The notes: generated from the sequence alone by a model not told the origin. 64,000 nt of DNA from an uncultured Candidatus Melainabacteria bacterium (GCA_934757245.1 CAKVLH010000004.1:62001-126000); one strand, 5' to 3'; positions 42,707 to 53,600 are shown, counted from the first letter of the stretch. Made by a program: numbers and translations.

Positions 42707-43569
42707 TGAATCTTGATTCTGAAAAGAAATTTGCAGCAGGACTTTCAATAACGTCTAACGCATTTATAATTATTACAAAACTTATCGCTGGCATGGTTTC
42801 AGGAAGCATTAGTATAATTTCAGAAGCAATCCATTCTTTATCGGATTTTTTAGCATCTGTTCTTACTTTTTTTGCCGTAACTCGTTCGGCAGAACCTGCT
42901 GACAAAGAACATCCGTTTGGGCATGGAAAGTATGAAGACATGTCCGGATTTATTGAAGGCGGTCTAATTATATTTGCAGGATGTTTTATTATATTTGAAT
43001 CTGCCAACAAACTTATTAAAGGCTACACTCTCCAAACAGAATCTATGCTCGGTATTTATGTAATGGCATTTGCTGTAGTAGCGAATTTTGCAGTTAGCAG
43101 ATACTTATTTTATGTGGCGAAAAAATCTGATTCTGTTTCACTTTTGGCAGATGCAGAACACTTGAGTACAGATATTTTTTCTTCACTAGGTGTTTTAGTC
43201 GGCTTAGTGTTAATAAAAATCACCGGCATTGCGGCTTTAGATCCGATTGTAGCATTGATAGTGGCTGTAATAATTCTAAAAACAGGATTTACGATTTCTA
43301 AAGAGACATTGAATAACTTGCTTGACGGCTCACTTCCGCAAGATGATATAAAAAAAATTGAAACAATTTTAAAAAGTAATAAAGTCATCAAAGGTTTTAA
43401 AAACATAAAAGGTAGAAAATCCGGTCAATACAAAGATATTGAATTAACCTTACTATTTAATCCTGATATGAAAATTAGTTGTGCACATAGTATTTGCGAT
43501 CAAATCGAAGGTGAAATAAAAAAAGAATTAGGAAATGTTTCTACGATTATTCACGCAGAACCTGCATAA
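42706..43569 (+). CDS. Cation diffusion facilitator (CDF) transporter
   Basis: 287 residues with six membrane helices and a C-terminal metal-binding domain. Transport-site motifs SEAIHSLSDFLAS and DAEHLSTDIFSS (HxxxD in both), plus DKEHPFGHGKYED. Exports zinc, iron or manganese from the cytoplasm in exchange for protons. Start overlaps the kdsD stop in TAATG. Confidence 0.93.
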   Translation: MNLDSEKKFAAGLSITSNAFIIITKLIAGMVSGSISIISEAIHSLSDFLASVLTFFAVTRSAEPADKEHPFGHGKYEDMSGFIEGGLIIFAGCFIIFESANKLIKGYTLQTESMLGIYVMAFAVVANFAVSRYLFYVAKKSDSVSLLADAEHLSTDIFSSLGVLVGLVLIKITGIAALDPIVALIVAVIILKTGFTISKETLNNLLDGSLPQDDIKKIETILKSNKVIKGFKNIKGRKSGQYKDIELTLLFNPDMKISCAHSICDQIEGEIKKELGNVSTIIHAEPA

Positions 43570-43676
43570 ATTACTTTAAATCAAAAGTTGCAAAACTTAA
43601 AGATTTTTAACATTCCATGTTTTTTAAATTCCGATATTTGTGGTATGATAATATTACATTGCTGTGGAGTGGATAG

Positions 43677-45617
43677 TTGACTAAGTTGTCCGTTTTATAT
43701 AAGAAAATTTTAATAACTTCATTAGTTTTAGGCGCAATTTTGACGCCAAACTTAGCCTACTCTAAAGGTGTAGACAAGGCTACAGCTGATGCTTACAAAC
43801 AAGAAAATGCCGCTGAACAGCAAGAATTAGATTACATTGAAGAATCAACCTACGACAGCAACACAGCATATATTAACGACATTGAAATTTTAGGCTCAAA
43901 TATTATTAAACCTGAATATATTTTGTCCAAAATGTCTTTGCAAAAAGGTGATTTGTATGACAAAGACCTTATGCAACAAGATTTAAAGACTATTTACAGA
44001 TTAGGTTATTTTACAGAAAAAATGAAAGCAATTCCTGTAAAAAATCCTAACGGCACAATTTCTTTAAAAATTATCTTAGAAGAAAATATCCCCGTAACGG
44101 ATTTTACAATTGAAGGTAATACAGTAGTTTCAGGCGACGAAATCATGCAATATTTGCTTCCGCTAAAAGGAAAACCCCAAAATATCACAGCAATTAACCA
44201 AGCAATGGAGCAAATTAACCAATGCTACTATTCTAAGGGGTACATACTATCAAAAATTGATTCTATCTACGATGATCCGGATGGAACGCTTAACTTGAGT
44301 ATTACAGAAGGTAAAATCAACAAAATCATGATTACCGGTAACGAAAAAACAAAAGAATACGTTATCGAGCGTAATATCATGACTGAACCGGGAACTGTTT
44401 ATAACGAAAACCAAGTTAAACAGGATTTGGTAAGGTTGTATTCAACTCAAGCATTTAAGGATGTAAACCGTACGATTGAAGTTTCGGAAGATGACCCTGA
44501 TAAATTTGATGTAACAATTGAATTAAAAGAACAAAGAACAGCTTCTGTATCTATCGGTGGTGGTTTGGATTCTGCAACAGGTGCGTTCGGTTCTGTAGCG
44601 ATTTCTGATAATAATTTCAGAGGAATGAATCAAAGAGTTTCGTTATCCGGCATGGTAGGTTCCGGTATCTTGATGAGCGACTCTTCAATTAAAAGCCACA
44701 TGAACTATCAAGCTGAATTGAGCTTCTTTGAGCCACATTTCTTGAACGCAGATAACTCTCTTATGAGTAAAATATACTTCCGCGATTTGGGTAGTTATCA
44801 AGTTCCACTTGCAGTAGAACGCCGTATTGGCATCGAAAGTACAGTTGCACACCGTCTGCGCTACAACAGGAATTTGTCATCAACTTTTACAGCCGGTGTT
44901 GAATATATCCACTTAGATGAGGGTGATAAAAACAATATTGCAAATTTATACAGATTGCACAATTTGAATATTGCTGACCGTGCGAAAGAATTAGAAGGTG
45001 GCTTCTTCTTGAGATTGGCTCCGGGTTTGGCATACGATTCAAGAGACTCTGCTATAAATCCACGACATGGGGCTTTGGCATCTGTTAGATATGAAGAAGC
45101 ATTTGGCTTAGACGGTTTTGCTAAAACAAACGGACGTTTAACGGGTATGGCAAAAAGATTCATTCCAATTGCGAAAAAATCTTCTTTAACATTTACAGGA
45201 CGCGCAGGTGTGAAGATTCACGGTTCACAAATGCCTGAAGTTATGGCATATCGTTTAGGTGGTCCGTACACAATCAGAGGTTACAAAGTTAACGGTGTTG
45301 GTACTGGTACATCATTCATAATGGGTTCCGCTGAATTGGCAACACCAATTCCATTTGTAGACAGATTGAAAGTTAATTTCTTGCAAAACTTGAGATTAAC
45401 ATTCTGGGTTGACGCAGGTCGCGTATTTGACCCAACAATTGCAAGTGCATTGTATGATAGACCACTTCAAGCAATTACCGCCGGTATTGGTTTGAAGATA
45501 AATATGCCGGGTATCGGTCCACTATCAGTTGACTACGGTTTCCCTATTACCAACCCTGGACCAAACGGTTCTCCACACGGTTACTTCACGTTTGGTGTAG
45601 GCGATATGATGTACTAA
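43677..45617 (+). CDS. bamA: Omp85/BamA outer-membrane assembly protein
   Basis: 646 residues, TTG start behind GGAGTGGA. Signal peptide to about residue 27, three POTRA domains (about 58-130, 131-205, 207-281) and the 16-strand barrel (282-646) with YRLGGPYTIRGY, the loop-6 lock motif. Three POTRAs are typical of cyanobacterial Omp85, against five in Proteobacteria. Inserts beta-barrel proteins into the outer membrane. Followed by an OmpH/Skp gene, as is common for bamA. Confidence 0.93.
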   Translation: MTKLSVLYKKILITSLVLGAILTPNLAYSKGVDKATADAYKQENAAEQQELDYIEESTYDSNTAYINDIEILGSNIIKPEYILSKMSLQKGDLYDKDLMQQDLKTIYRLGYFTEKMKAIPVKNPNGTISLKIILEENIPVTDFTIEGNTVVSGDEIMQYLLPLKGKPQNITAINQAMEQINQCYYSKGYILSKIDSIYDDPDGTLNLSITEGKINKIMITGNEKTKEYVIERNIMTEPGTVYNENQVKQDLVRLYSTQAFKDVNRTIEVSEDDPDKFDVTIELKEQRTASVSIGGGLDSATGAFGSVAISDNNFRGMNQRVSLSGMVGSGILMSDSSIKSHMNYQAELSFFEPHFLNADNSLMSKIYFRDLGSYQVPLAVERRIGIESTVAHRLRYNRNLSSTFTAGVEYIHLDEGDKNNIANLYRLHNLNIADRAKELEGGFFLRLAPGLAYDSRDSAINPRHGALASVRYEEAFGLDGFAKTNGRLTGMAKRFIPIAKKSSLTFTGRAGVKIHGSQMPEVMAYRLGGPYTIRGYKVNGVGTGTSFIMGSAELATPIPFVDRLKVNFLQNLRLTFWVDAGRVFDPTIASALYDRPLQAITAGIGLKINMPGIGPLSVDYGFPITNPGPNGSPHGYFTFGVGDMMY

Positions 45618-45667
45618 ATTTAAAAATTAAGAAAATAGTGTATAATATAGATACAAGGAGGTTTTGT

Positions 45668-46117
45668 ATGAAAAAATTTAAGTTAGGTCTTGTAGCTTTG
45701 GCTATTATGGCATTTGCCGGCATTGCAAACGCAGGCGGAGTTGGATATATTGATTATGCGAAAGTAATTGATAACTATGATTATGCAAAACAAGTAACAA
45801 AAGAAGTTGATGCAAAAGGCTTGGAAATGCAACAATTCTTGGTTGATAAAGAAAAAGAATACAAAGCATTAGATACTCCATTAAAAAAACAAACTTTTGA
45901 AGAAAAAACAGCAGCTGAATTTAAAGCTAAAGAAAATGCTTATGTAACTCTTAAAAATAAAAGAGAACAAGAAGTATTTACAAAAATAAAAGAAGCTGCA
46001 AAAGCGGTAATGGTTGAACAAAAACTTGATGCCATAATGGATGTAAGAGGCGTTTTTGTAGGCGGTGTTGATATTTCTGATAGCGTAATTGCTAAATTAA
46101 AAGGTGCTAAAAAATAA
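45668..46117 (+). CDS. Skp/OmpH-like periplasmic chaperone (copy 2)
   Basis: 149 residues from the ATG at 45668 (RBS AAGGAGG). Signal peptide ending IANA, then GGVGYIDYAKVIDNYDYAKQV and a coiled coil. Located directly after bamA, the standard place for skp, so it is the best candidate for the main OMP chaperone. A TATAAT lies just upstream. The stop overlaps the next start in TAATG. Confidence 0.87.
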   Translation: MKKFKLGLVALAIMAFAGIANAGGVGYIDYAKVIDNYDYAKQVTKEVDAKGLEMQQFLVDKEKEYKALDTPLKKQTFEEKTAAEFKAKENAYVTLKNKREQEVFTKIKEAAKAVMVEQKLDAIMDVRGVFVGGVDISDSVIAKLKGAKK

Positions 46118-47442
46118 TGGATTTAATCGACCTAATCGAGAAAAAGAAGCGTGGTAAAGTGCATACGAAAGACGAAATTCGTTTTATCGTAAAGTCGCTT
46201 GATAGCGGAGTTGTACACGAGACCCAAATTGCGGCATGGCTTATGGCAGTTTATTTTAAAGGCTTAAATGAAGTTGAAACTGCGTATTTGACAGAAGCTT
46301 TAGCTGATTCAGGCAGTCGCGTGAATTTTGGCGAATTATCTAATTTGATAGTTGACAAACATTCTACAGGCGGAGTTGGCGATAAAGTTACAATTACTTT
46401 GATTCCGCTTCTTGCAGCAGCCGGAATTCCAATGGCAAAGCTTGCGGATAGAGGGTTAGGCTACGCAGCCGGAACTGTTGATAAGTTAGAAGCAATACCA
46501 TACTTTAAAACCGATTTGAGTGTTGAAAATCTTGTAAATCAAGTTAAAGAAATCAACGGCGTTATAGCTTCTCAAGCTGAAGATTTAGCGCCTGCCGATA
46601 AAAAGTTGCAAGCACTAAGAAACTTGACAGGAACAGCTGATAGTGATGTTTTAATAGCATCTTCTATTATTTCTAAAAAGATAGCTTCGGGGGCTAACAA
46701 CATAATTTTAGATGTAAAATACGGCGCCGGAGCATTCATGAAAACGCCGGAAGACGCTGTGCATTTGTCAAAATTAATGGTTAAAATCGGTAAAAACCTA
46801 AATAAATCTATTATTGCGGTAGTAACTTCAATGGAAGAACCTCTTGGACGTGCAATAGGCAATTCTTTAGAAGTAATTGAAGCAATAGAATTTTTGAAAG
46901 GTCGTATTGCAACCGGAGATTTGGCTGAACTTACATATTATTTTGCTTCTTCTGCGCTTGTATTTTTAGAAATGTACGCGACAAGACAAGAAGCTGAAAA
47001 ATATTTACGCGAGTTGGTTAATTCAGGCAAGGCGCTTAATAAATTCCGCGAAATAATTATTGCTCAAGGCGGAGACACAGCCGTTTTAGAAAACTATGAC
47101 AAGTTTGAGCTTCCTGCTTTTAAAATTGAATGTGAATCAAAAAAGAACGGTTATGTTCAAAATATCAATGCATTCAATATTGCGCAAGCGACAAAAGCTC
47201 TAGGTGCAAGCAGAGAAAACGGCTCAATTGATTTGAGTGTCGGGATTTATTTAAACAAAAAAAGCGGTGAATATGTTAAAAAAGGCGAAAACCTTTACAC
47301 AATATATTCAAATGACGAAGAAAAAACAAAAATTGCACAAAGGTTTTGTGATGAGGCGTTTTCAATCAATGAAAGCAAGCCTTCGCATGTAAATCTTGTT
47401 TACGGTGTAATTGCTACAAATGACGAGGATAATGATGTTTAA
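46117..47442 (+). CDS. Pyrimidine-nucleoside (thymidine) phosphorylase
   Basis: 441 residues. Splits pyrimidine nucleosides with phosphate for salvage. Motifs: LMAVYFKGL, the family signature DKHSTGGVGDKVT, LADRGLGYAAGTVDKLE and KIASGANNIILDVKYGAGAFMKT. C-terminal domain complete. Pdp and DeoA cannot be separated by eye. Its end overlaps the next gene. Confidence 0.93.
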   Translation: MDLIDLIEKKKRGKVHTKDEIRFIVKSLDSGVVHETQIAAWLMAVYFKGLNEVETAYLTEALADSGSRVNFGELSNLIVDKHSTGGVGDKVTITLIPLLAAAGIPMAKLADRGLGYAAGTVDKLEAIPYFKTDLSVENLVNQVKEINGVIASQAEDLAPADKKLQALRNLTGTADSDVLIASSIISKKIASGANNIILDVKYGAGAFMKTPEDAVHLSKLMVKIGKNLNKSIIAVVTSMEEPLGRAIGNSLEVIEAIEFLKGRIATGDLAELTYYFASSALVFLEMYATRQEAEKYLRELVNSGKALNKFREIIIAQGGDTAVLENYDKFELPAFKIECESKKNGYVQNINAFNIAQATKALGASRENGSIDLSVGIYLNKKSGEYVKKGENLYTIYSNDEEKTKIAQRFCDEAFSINESKPSHVNLVYGVIATNDEDNDV

Positions 47443-48901
47443 CAAAAAAATGCAATACGTTATTAAATCTGTACCTACTGACGACAAACAAGCATTAGAA
47501 GATTTGCTAAATGAAATGTCTGACGAGGGTTGGGATTTATACACAATGCACGAAGTTGAGACAGAAACTTCGTACGATTTTAATTGCATTTTTATGCGCG
47601 AAAAACAAGAAGAAGACACAACTGATTTAGACGATATTGTAAACATTACAAGTTTCAAATATCGCATGGAAAAAATGCTTGCTGCGCCATCAAGTCCTTA
47701 CGCGTCCTGCAAAGAAATTCAATTAAAAATTTCGAATCAAAAAGAACGTATCAAGAAAATTAAATCACAATTAGAAAGTGATAATCTTTCTCCTGATGAA
47801 AAAAATCAGTTAAACAATCAAATGTCAGACGAACTTAAACAACTTGAAGCTTTGAAACAAGCGCTTGTAAATGAGATTTCTCCCGAAACAATGTATTCTG
47901 AAATTAAGGAGGAAAAATTTGTCATTAATCTTTCCGAAGAAATTTTAGACGTAATTTCAATGGAAGAAAACGATAATTTGCTTGCCGAAACAGTTAAAGT
48001 ACGTCAAGAATTGACTGAAAACTTAGGTTATGTAATTCCACATATTCATTTTCATAATAGCGATGAACTTATGCAAAATGAATTTAATATTAAAATTCAT
48101 GACATCGAAGTTTTCCGCTCTGTAGTTTTCCCTGAGTTTTTGGCTTTTTACAAAGACGATTTGAAAGGTTACAAACTTACGGATGATGATTATCAACTTA
48201 TTGATGAAATTACAGGCAAAAAACTTGTTTGGATTCAAAAAGACAAAGTTAAAGATTTTTGGATAAAAGGAATGAGCCCAGCCGAATATATAGGTGAAGC
48301 AATTAAATATATTGCAGTGCGCGAAGTTTCGGATATTATGGACTATAACGATATAAACAAGTATGTTGAAAAAGTTATAGAAACTAATTCTTTCCTTGTT
48401 GATAATATTATTCCGGATTTTATTACGGCATCTGATTTGAAATACTTATTAACTTGTTTGATTAGAGAACGAGTTTCGGTTAAAAATATTGTTTATATTT
48501 TTGAAAAAATCAATGATTATGCTAATGAACCTACTAAAGAAGATTTGCTGGATAAAGTCAGATTAGCTTTGTCTAAACATATTGTAAAAGATTTAGCCGA
48601 AAATAACGAACTGAAAGTTATAGAATTTTCGGATGAAACTTTAGACAAGATTTATTCATTTTTTAAAGACGATGAAGATGAAGCGATTGTTCGTATTGAA
48701 GCTGATGAGGTTCAAGAAATCGTAGATAAGATTGCAAAATTTGCTAAAGCCAAAAAGATTACAAATCCGACATTGGTAGTTCCAATGGAAATAAGACACA
48801 TGGTTTTTGTAATTTTAGCAGAATTTGTTAGAAATATAACAGTCTTAGCGCACGAAGAACTTGTAAGCGATTATAATATCAAGTTTGTAGGCAAGATTTA
48901 A
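47432..48901 (+). CDS. Soluble protein with FlhA/SctV export-gate-like cytoplasmic domain
   Basis: 489 residues, no membrane helix. Residues 1-60 resemble DUF4177 (QYVIKSVPTDD..MSDEGWDLYTMHE). A coiled coil follows (about 90-150). From about 163 the sequence follows the cytoplasmic domain of FlhA/SctV in order: LLAETVKVRQELTENLGYVIP, NEFNIKIHDIEVFRS, AEYIGEAIKYIAVREVSDIM, NIIPDFITASDLKYLLTCL, RERVSVKNIVYIFEKINDYA and KVRLALSKHIVKDL. True FlhA has about eight N-terminal membrane helices, absent here. It might bind export substrates or chaperones, or have been adapted to another use. Starts inside the phosphorylase gene end. Confidence 0.72.
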   Translation: MMFNKKMQYVIKSVPTDDKQALEDLLNEMSDEGWDLYTMHEVETETSYDFNCIFMREKQEEDTTDLDDIVNITSFKYRMEKMLAAPSSPYASCKEIQLKISNQKERIKKIKSQLESDNLSPDEKNQLNNQMSDELKQLEALKQALVNEISPETMYSEIKEEKFVINLSEEILDVISMEENDNLLAETVKVRQELTENLGYVIPHIHFHNSDELMQNEFNIKIHDIEVFRSVVFPEFLAFYKDDLKGYKLTDDDYQLIDEITGKKLVWIQKDKVKDFWIKGMSPAEYIGEAIKYIAVREVSDIMDYNDINKYVEKVIETNSFLVDNIIPDFITASDLKYLLTCLIRERVSVKNIVYIFEKINDYANEPTKEDLLDKVRLALSKHIVKDLAENNELKVIEFSDETLDKIYSFFKDDEDEAIVRIEADEVQEIVDKIAKFAKAKKITNPTLVVPMEIRHMVFVILAEFVRNITVLAHEELVSDYNIKFVGKI

Positions 48902-48903
48902 AT

Positions 48904-48926
48904 GTAGGTTGGGGTTTCACCCCAAC
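48904..48926 (+). repeat. GTAG-REP (GTTGGGG class)
   Basis: GTAG then GTTGGGGTTTCACCCCAAC, three bases after the FlhA-like gene stop. Confidence 0.72.
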
Positions 48927-48948
48927 AAAAAAGATTAAAGATACAAAC

Positions 48949-48990
48949 AAAATTGCACCCTGCATTAATATTGTAAGGTGCAATTTTTGT
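48949..48990 (+). terminator. Hairpin with T-run after the FlhA-like gene
   Basis: AAAATTGCACC, loop, GGTGCAATTTTTG. Arms match the GGTGCAA REP class, again suggesting a REP doubling as terminator. Confidence 0.55.
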
Positions 48991-49026
48991 ATAGTTAACT
49001 TTATTTAATACAAAATACATGTAAAA

Positions 49027-49097
49027 CTCCCAGAGATGGATTCGAACCACCGTTAAAAGAGCCAGAATCTTTCGTCCTGCCACTAGACGATCTGGGA
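49027..49097 (-). tRNA. tRNA-Gln (CUG anticodon)
   Basis: Minus strand: acceptor TCCCAGA/TCTGGGA, anticodon stem AAAGA/TCTTT with loop TTCTGGC (CTG), T arm around GGTTCGAATCC. CCA not encoded. Confidence 0.93.
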
Positions 49098-49104
49098 ACA
49101 TTTA

Positions 49105-49551
49105 CTATTTATTCCAAAAATATCTTTTCTTAACTTCTAAAGTAGAAGGTTTCTTTTCTACGCTCTTAATATTTGTTTCGCCATAAGTATATGGATTTGA
49201 CGCATCCATTGCTCCCTTATCATAGGTAAATGAACCATTTGCTTTGCTTTCAGGTTGAACATTACTTACATTAGTTTCTCTATACCTATATCTTCTTTCG
49301 TAACCGGCATTAGGAGGTGTGTTAACGACATCGCTAGAAGCTCCTTTGAACACTTCACCATTTCTGAAAGTTGTATCATAAGGATTTGCAAAACCTGATT
49401 CTTGTTGAAGAGTTTTTCCACCGGGATCTTTACCCAAAAAGTGCATTCTTCCCAAATCATCAGTATATACAGTAGAATTAGCCATTGCACAGGTTACAGA
49501 AGCGCAAACAGCTAAGAATAAACCCAATGAAATTAAACTTTTTCTTACCAT
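49105..49551 (-). CDS. Secreted hypothetical protein
   Basis: 148 residues with a clear signal peptide (about 1-24, ending CAMA). The mature part is polar, rich in Tyr, Asn and Gly with NPYDT and NPYTYGET patterns, probably extended. No family recognised. TATAAT-type promoter in the gap upstream and RBS AAAGGAGAA. Confidence 0.65.
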   Translation of the reverse strand: MVRKSLISLGLFLAVCASVTCAMANSTVYTDDLGRMHFLGKDPGGKTLQQESGFANPYDTTFRNGEVFKGASSDVVNTPPNAGYERRYRYRETNVSNVQPESKANGSFTYDKGAMDASNPYTYGETNIKSVEKKPSTLEVKKRYFWNK

Positions 49552-49627
49552 ATCAAATTCTCCTTTTAGTCATTTCGTAACAGTATTATATTACAAAATA
49601 ACTAAAAGGTGCATTTCTTTTGTTACA

Positions 49628-50062
49628 TTATTTTACGTTAATTTCATTGGTAATATCTTTCCCACCGTACAATACAACACTCTTTGCAAATACATAATCA
49701 TATTTATCATTCTGCGCTTTTTTAGTAATTTCTGCTTGAATATTCTTTTCTATATTACTAAGTTTTGTATTATAATCCTTTTCCAAAGCTTGCTTTTTAG
49801 CATTAAATTCTTTTGTATATTTTTCTTCTAATTGTAAAATCTTAGCACTATCCGTTTCATTTGCAATAGCACCACGAGCATTTACAATAATTTTATTAAG
49901 CTCATCCATTTTTTTAGAATGCTCTTGCTTAAGCTGTTTTACCTGTGAAGAATTACTTACAAGCTTTTGTAAGTCGACAACTGCTACAGAATTTTCTGCT
50001 GCAAAAATATAATTTTGAACCGCAAACATTGTAATAATTAAAAATAAAATCTGTTTTTTCAT
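49628..50062 (-). CDS. Skp/OmpH-like periplasmic chaperone (copy 3)
   Basis: 144 residues. Signal peptide (to about 21), SVAVVDLQKLVSNSSQVKQLK, coiled coil, end YVFAKSVVLYGGKDITNEI. It is a paralogue of the 40193-40645 protein (shared VVDIQKV..SSQVKxLK start and VxYGGxDIT end). RBS AAAGGAGAG. Confidence 0.82.
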   Translation of the reverse strand: MKKQILFLIITMFAVQNYIFAAENSVAVVDLQKLVSNSSQVKQLKQEHSKKMDELNKIIVNARGAIANETDSAKILQLEEKYTKEFNAKKQALEKDYNTKLSNIEKNIQAEITKKAQNDKYDYVFAKSVVLYGGKDITNEINVK

Positions 50063-50194
50063 TTTGCTCTCCTTTTTTAGTATTTATAAATAAATTTAAA
50101 ATGAGTGTCATTCTCCAATTGTGTAAATTAAAATTACTATTCTAAAAAAAATTAAAATTCAGCTTAACAAAACTTCACAAATCCTAACAAAAAA

Positions 50195-50227
50195 GGCAAT
50201 TTTTTGAAACTTGTATACTTTATATAT
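50195..50227 (+). promoter_or_regulatory. Shared promoter-like motif (GGCAATTTT-N15-TTTATATAT)
   Basis: Both boxes and spacer length are identical to the copy at 30385-30417; 32 bases before the ATG at 50260. Confidence 0.7.
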
Positions 50228-50259
50228 GTAAGAGATATTTAAATAGAGAGATAGAAATT

Positions 50260-50505
50260 ATGACAGCTACATACGATGCAATTGAAAGAAATAAAAAACC
50301 GGCAGGCGCTTTAGAAATTCCTGAAGATTTCCATTTCTACTATTTAAATAAAAAAGACCGCCAAATGAGATTCAACAACGGCGGAGACCCAATTTACGCT
50401 ATTTTCGACAAAATCGACGAAAGACCTCTTTCTAAAATCGCTAAAGATTTCGTTAGAGAATTGGCTGACGATTCTATCAGATTTATCTCTACTTTGATTA
50501 AATAA
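50260..50505 (+). CDS. Small soluble protein, unknown function
   Basis: 81 residues (MTATYDAIERNKKPAG..), with a C-terminal helical part ending RFISTLIK. RBS-like GAGAGATAG and a shared-motif promoter support expression. Together with the 67-residue gene at 30447 it forms a pair of small single-gene transcripts with the same control sequence. No recognisable domain. Confidence 0.7.
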   Translation: MTATYDAIERNKKPAGALEIPEDFHFYYLNKKDRQMRFNNGGDPIYAIFDKIDERPLSKIAKDFVRELADDSIRFISTLIK

Positions 50506-50526
50506 TCACACTCTTTTTAAGTTAAT

Positions 50527-50629
50527 GGTGCAAAAATTTGCACCCTACTTTTCTAAATGGAAAATGGATAATGGACAATTGAAAATTATGTAAAACAATT
50601 TTCCATTTTACACTTTCAATTTTCAATTG
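50527..50629. repeat. GTAG-GGTGCAA REP and AATTGAAAATT palindromes
   Basis: 50527-50548 minus reading: GTAG then GGTGCAAATTTTTGCACC. 50576-50587 and 50618-50629 (CAATTGAAAATT/AATTTTCAATTG) form an inverted pair around a smaller AATGGAAAA/TTTTCCATT pair. Confidence 0.65.
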
Positions 50630-50693
50630 GCTAAGCTAAATCATCTGGAGTGTTGTCAACTATTAACTTTATTGCTATTATATACTTATTAAA

Positions 50694-53600
50694 ATGAAAC
50701 AATTGTTTAATAAATATATAATACTGATTTTAGGCGTTTATGCATTTTGGATAGGGGGAGTTCCTGTAATATTTTCTAAAGTGCTTCCTACTGTTTGCGA
50801 GAATATTAGTGTAAACAGCAATTATAACGTCGAAATTCTTAACCCCAAATTAAGGCTAAATGTCTTGCCAAAAGCTGTCTTTAGCGCAATGAAAATTACG
50901 GTTGAAGACAAAAGCACACGCGATACAACTACGTTAAACAACTTCAAAATTGATTTAAGATTACTTCCACTGCTTACAGGGCGAGTTCACATAAATTCAA
51001 TTAGTGCAGATGATTTGCTTGTGAAAGCCAGCGTTAATAAAGACATAGAGCTTGATAAAGACTTCTTCAAAAACTTAGACAAAACAAAAATCAAATGTAA
51101 CAGTTTCAAACTTGATGAATTCTCTATAATCCTTACACAAAAAGGTCTAAAGTCACCTATTATGTATACGGGCGAAAATATTTTCTTCAAGAAAAATCGC
51201 CGATACCTAAAAGCTAACGCAGAAACAAAATTCAACATAAACAATTCTATTTCTGATGCGACTGTAAAACTTTATCTTCCGCGTAACAATGATATCAAAA
51301 AAAGTGTTGTCGATATCAAAGTTTCAAACTTTGATTTAGCACCAATTAGCGATTATTTACGTCAATATTTGCCACAAGATTTAATAGAAACAAAGGGCGT
51401 AATCAATGTTTATGTCGACAAATATAAGCTAAATGCAGAATTGAAAAATTGCGCAGTTCTTATGAAAGATAATGCCAAATCAATGAAATTTCCAGAATTA
51501 TTGAATGTGGATGCTGATTTTTCAATAACAAGTAAAATCATTAATTTTAATACCGTAAACATAAATTCAAAAAATATTCATGCGATTTTACGCGGTTCGT
51601 TTTCAAATTATTTAGATAAAACATTGTCTGCTATAAATTTAAATGTTCAACTCGATAAATCACGTGTTGAAGACATTGTAGACATGCTTCCGCCAATCGT
51701 AGTTGAAGAATTTAATGTTTACAAATTGAAAAAATATAAATTCTTTGGAGACGCAATCGGCAATTTCACTATCAAAGGCGATATTTATGAACCGGATGTT
51801 GTAGGTGATGTATTTATCAGTAATGGAATTTTAACGAAACCAATACCAAACGCTAAAGGTGCGACTGTGAAATTGGATTTTACCGGACGTTATATTAATT
51901 TTGACGTATTTGTTCCGGCTGGTGGTGCAGAAAAAGTTTGGGTAAAAGGCGGTGTTGAATTATATAATGTCAAATACGCTGATATGCATATTTGGAGTAC
52001 AAAAAATGTTAATTTGGCGACAGCGGAAGAAAAAATTATACCTATTCATGAAATTTTAAATTTTGTAATTGGACCTGTTCCGATTATGGATGTTAAAGGT
52101 AATGGAAACATTGATATAATTGTAAAAGGTAATCGCAAAAATCCGCATGTCTGGGGTAGTTTGAATTTTAGAAATGTAAAAACTTTTTTTAATGAAATTC
52201 CTAACTTAGTTTTGACAGATGCTGAAGCTACACTTATTTTTGACGACCAGAATGCTGTATTTACTACAAAAAAAGGCTTGGTTAACGGTAAAAATATCTC
52301 AATTAACGGGACTTGCAATTTGTATGGCAAATTCGATTTTGACGTTAATACAAAGAACCAAGAAATTGCGTATTTGTTCAATGCAATTCAGACTGCGACA
52401 ATGATTGATGACGTTAAATCTATGCTTCCAAAACTGGATTCCATGGGTGGTTTGATTGATTTGCAATTGAAAGTTTATGGTGCTGTAAAAGATATTGAAG
52501 ATTTAGCGTTTAACCAAAATTTCTTTACAAAGGGAAAAATTAATCTTTTAGGCAATAAATTTGCTATGCAAGGTATAGAAGTTAAGAATACCAAAGGTGT
52601 TTTAGATTTTGATGGTCAAAACGCATCTGCTGATATTACATCATATATTGGAAATTCAGCTCTTAGTGCAAAAGCTTCTGTTAAGAATAATTTTGTGGAT
52701 GCAAATATAAATATTCCGAAACTTAATTTGAACGATATCACACCTGATAAGAGCGATTTACAAAACGATATCGGCAATATTTTTGTTAATGTTGTTGCGA
52801 AATACAAAGGAAAACTAGACCCTGTTGAATTGGACAAAGTCAGTTTTGTTGCAAAAATTCTTGGCGTTGCTCCAAATAACAAACTTAAAATTTCAAACGG
52901 TGTAGTAACGCTAAATAACAACAAATTAAAGATTTCTAATATCAAAGGTAATCTTGCTGATAGTCAATTTGATGTTAATCTTGATGTCGGAAATGTAGTT
53001 GGAAAACCTCATGTTAACGGGTTTATTAGATTATCAACTTTTGATTTAGCGACAATAAACGCGCTTTCTAATTATTCGATTATTCCAAGAGATGTCAAAA
53101 AAGCTTTAAATACTCTTAGATTTGATGCCGGCAGAAAAATCAATCTAAATGCTAAAATCAACCACAACAAAATAAATGCATATACGGATTTGGGCGGATT
53201 GTCATTTGTTTATACCCCGCTAGAATTACCGGTAAAAATCATTAACGGTAGTTTTATTATGCGTAATAATGGTGCGAAACTTAACAAAATTAATTTGTTA
53301 GCTGATGATATGCCAATTCTTGTTGATGGTGAAGTTTACGACTTATTTAATAAACAGAATTTTAATCTGTATTTTAATTCAAAACCGCGTCAAGATTTTA
53401 TCGATAAATACATTAACAAAAATCAGATTTATCCTCTGAAAATAAAAGGTGATATTGTCTATTCTGCGCGCGCAAAAGGTGTTTTGAACGACTTTAACCT
53501 TAAAACTGATGTTAATATGGCAAAAGATTCAAGCATTTATCACCTCGGAGCGACTATTGGCGATATCGAAAATGCGATTGTTTTGAATCTAGATACAAGG

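Noticed and set aside
48898..49101. 67-residue minus-strand ORF over tRNA-Gln
   Set aside because: It reads through the tRNA gene and two hairpin repeats and has no protein features.
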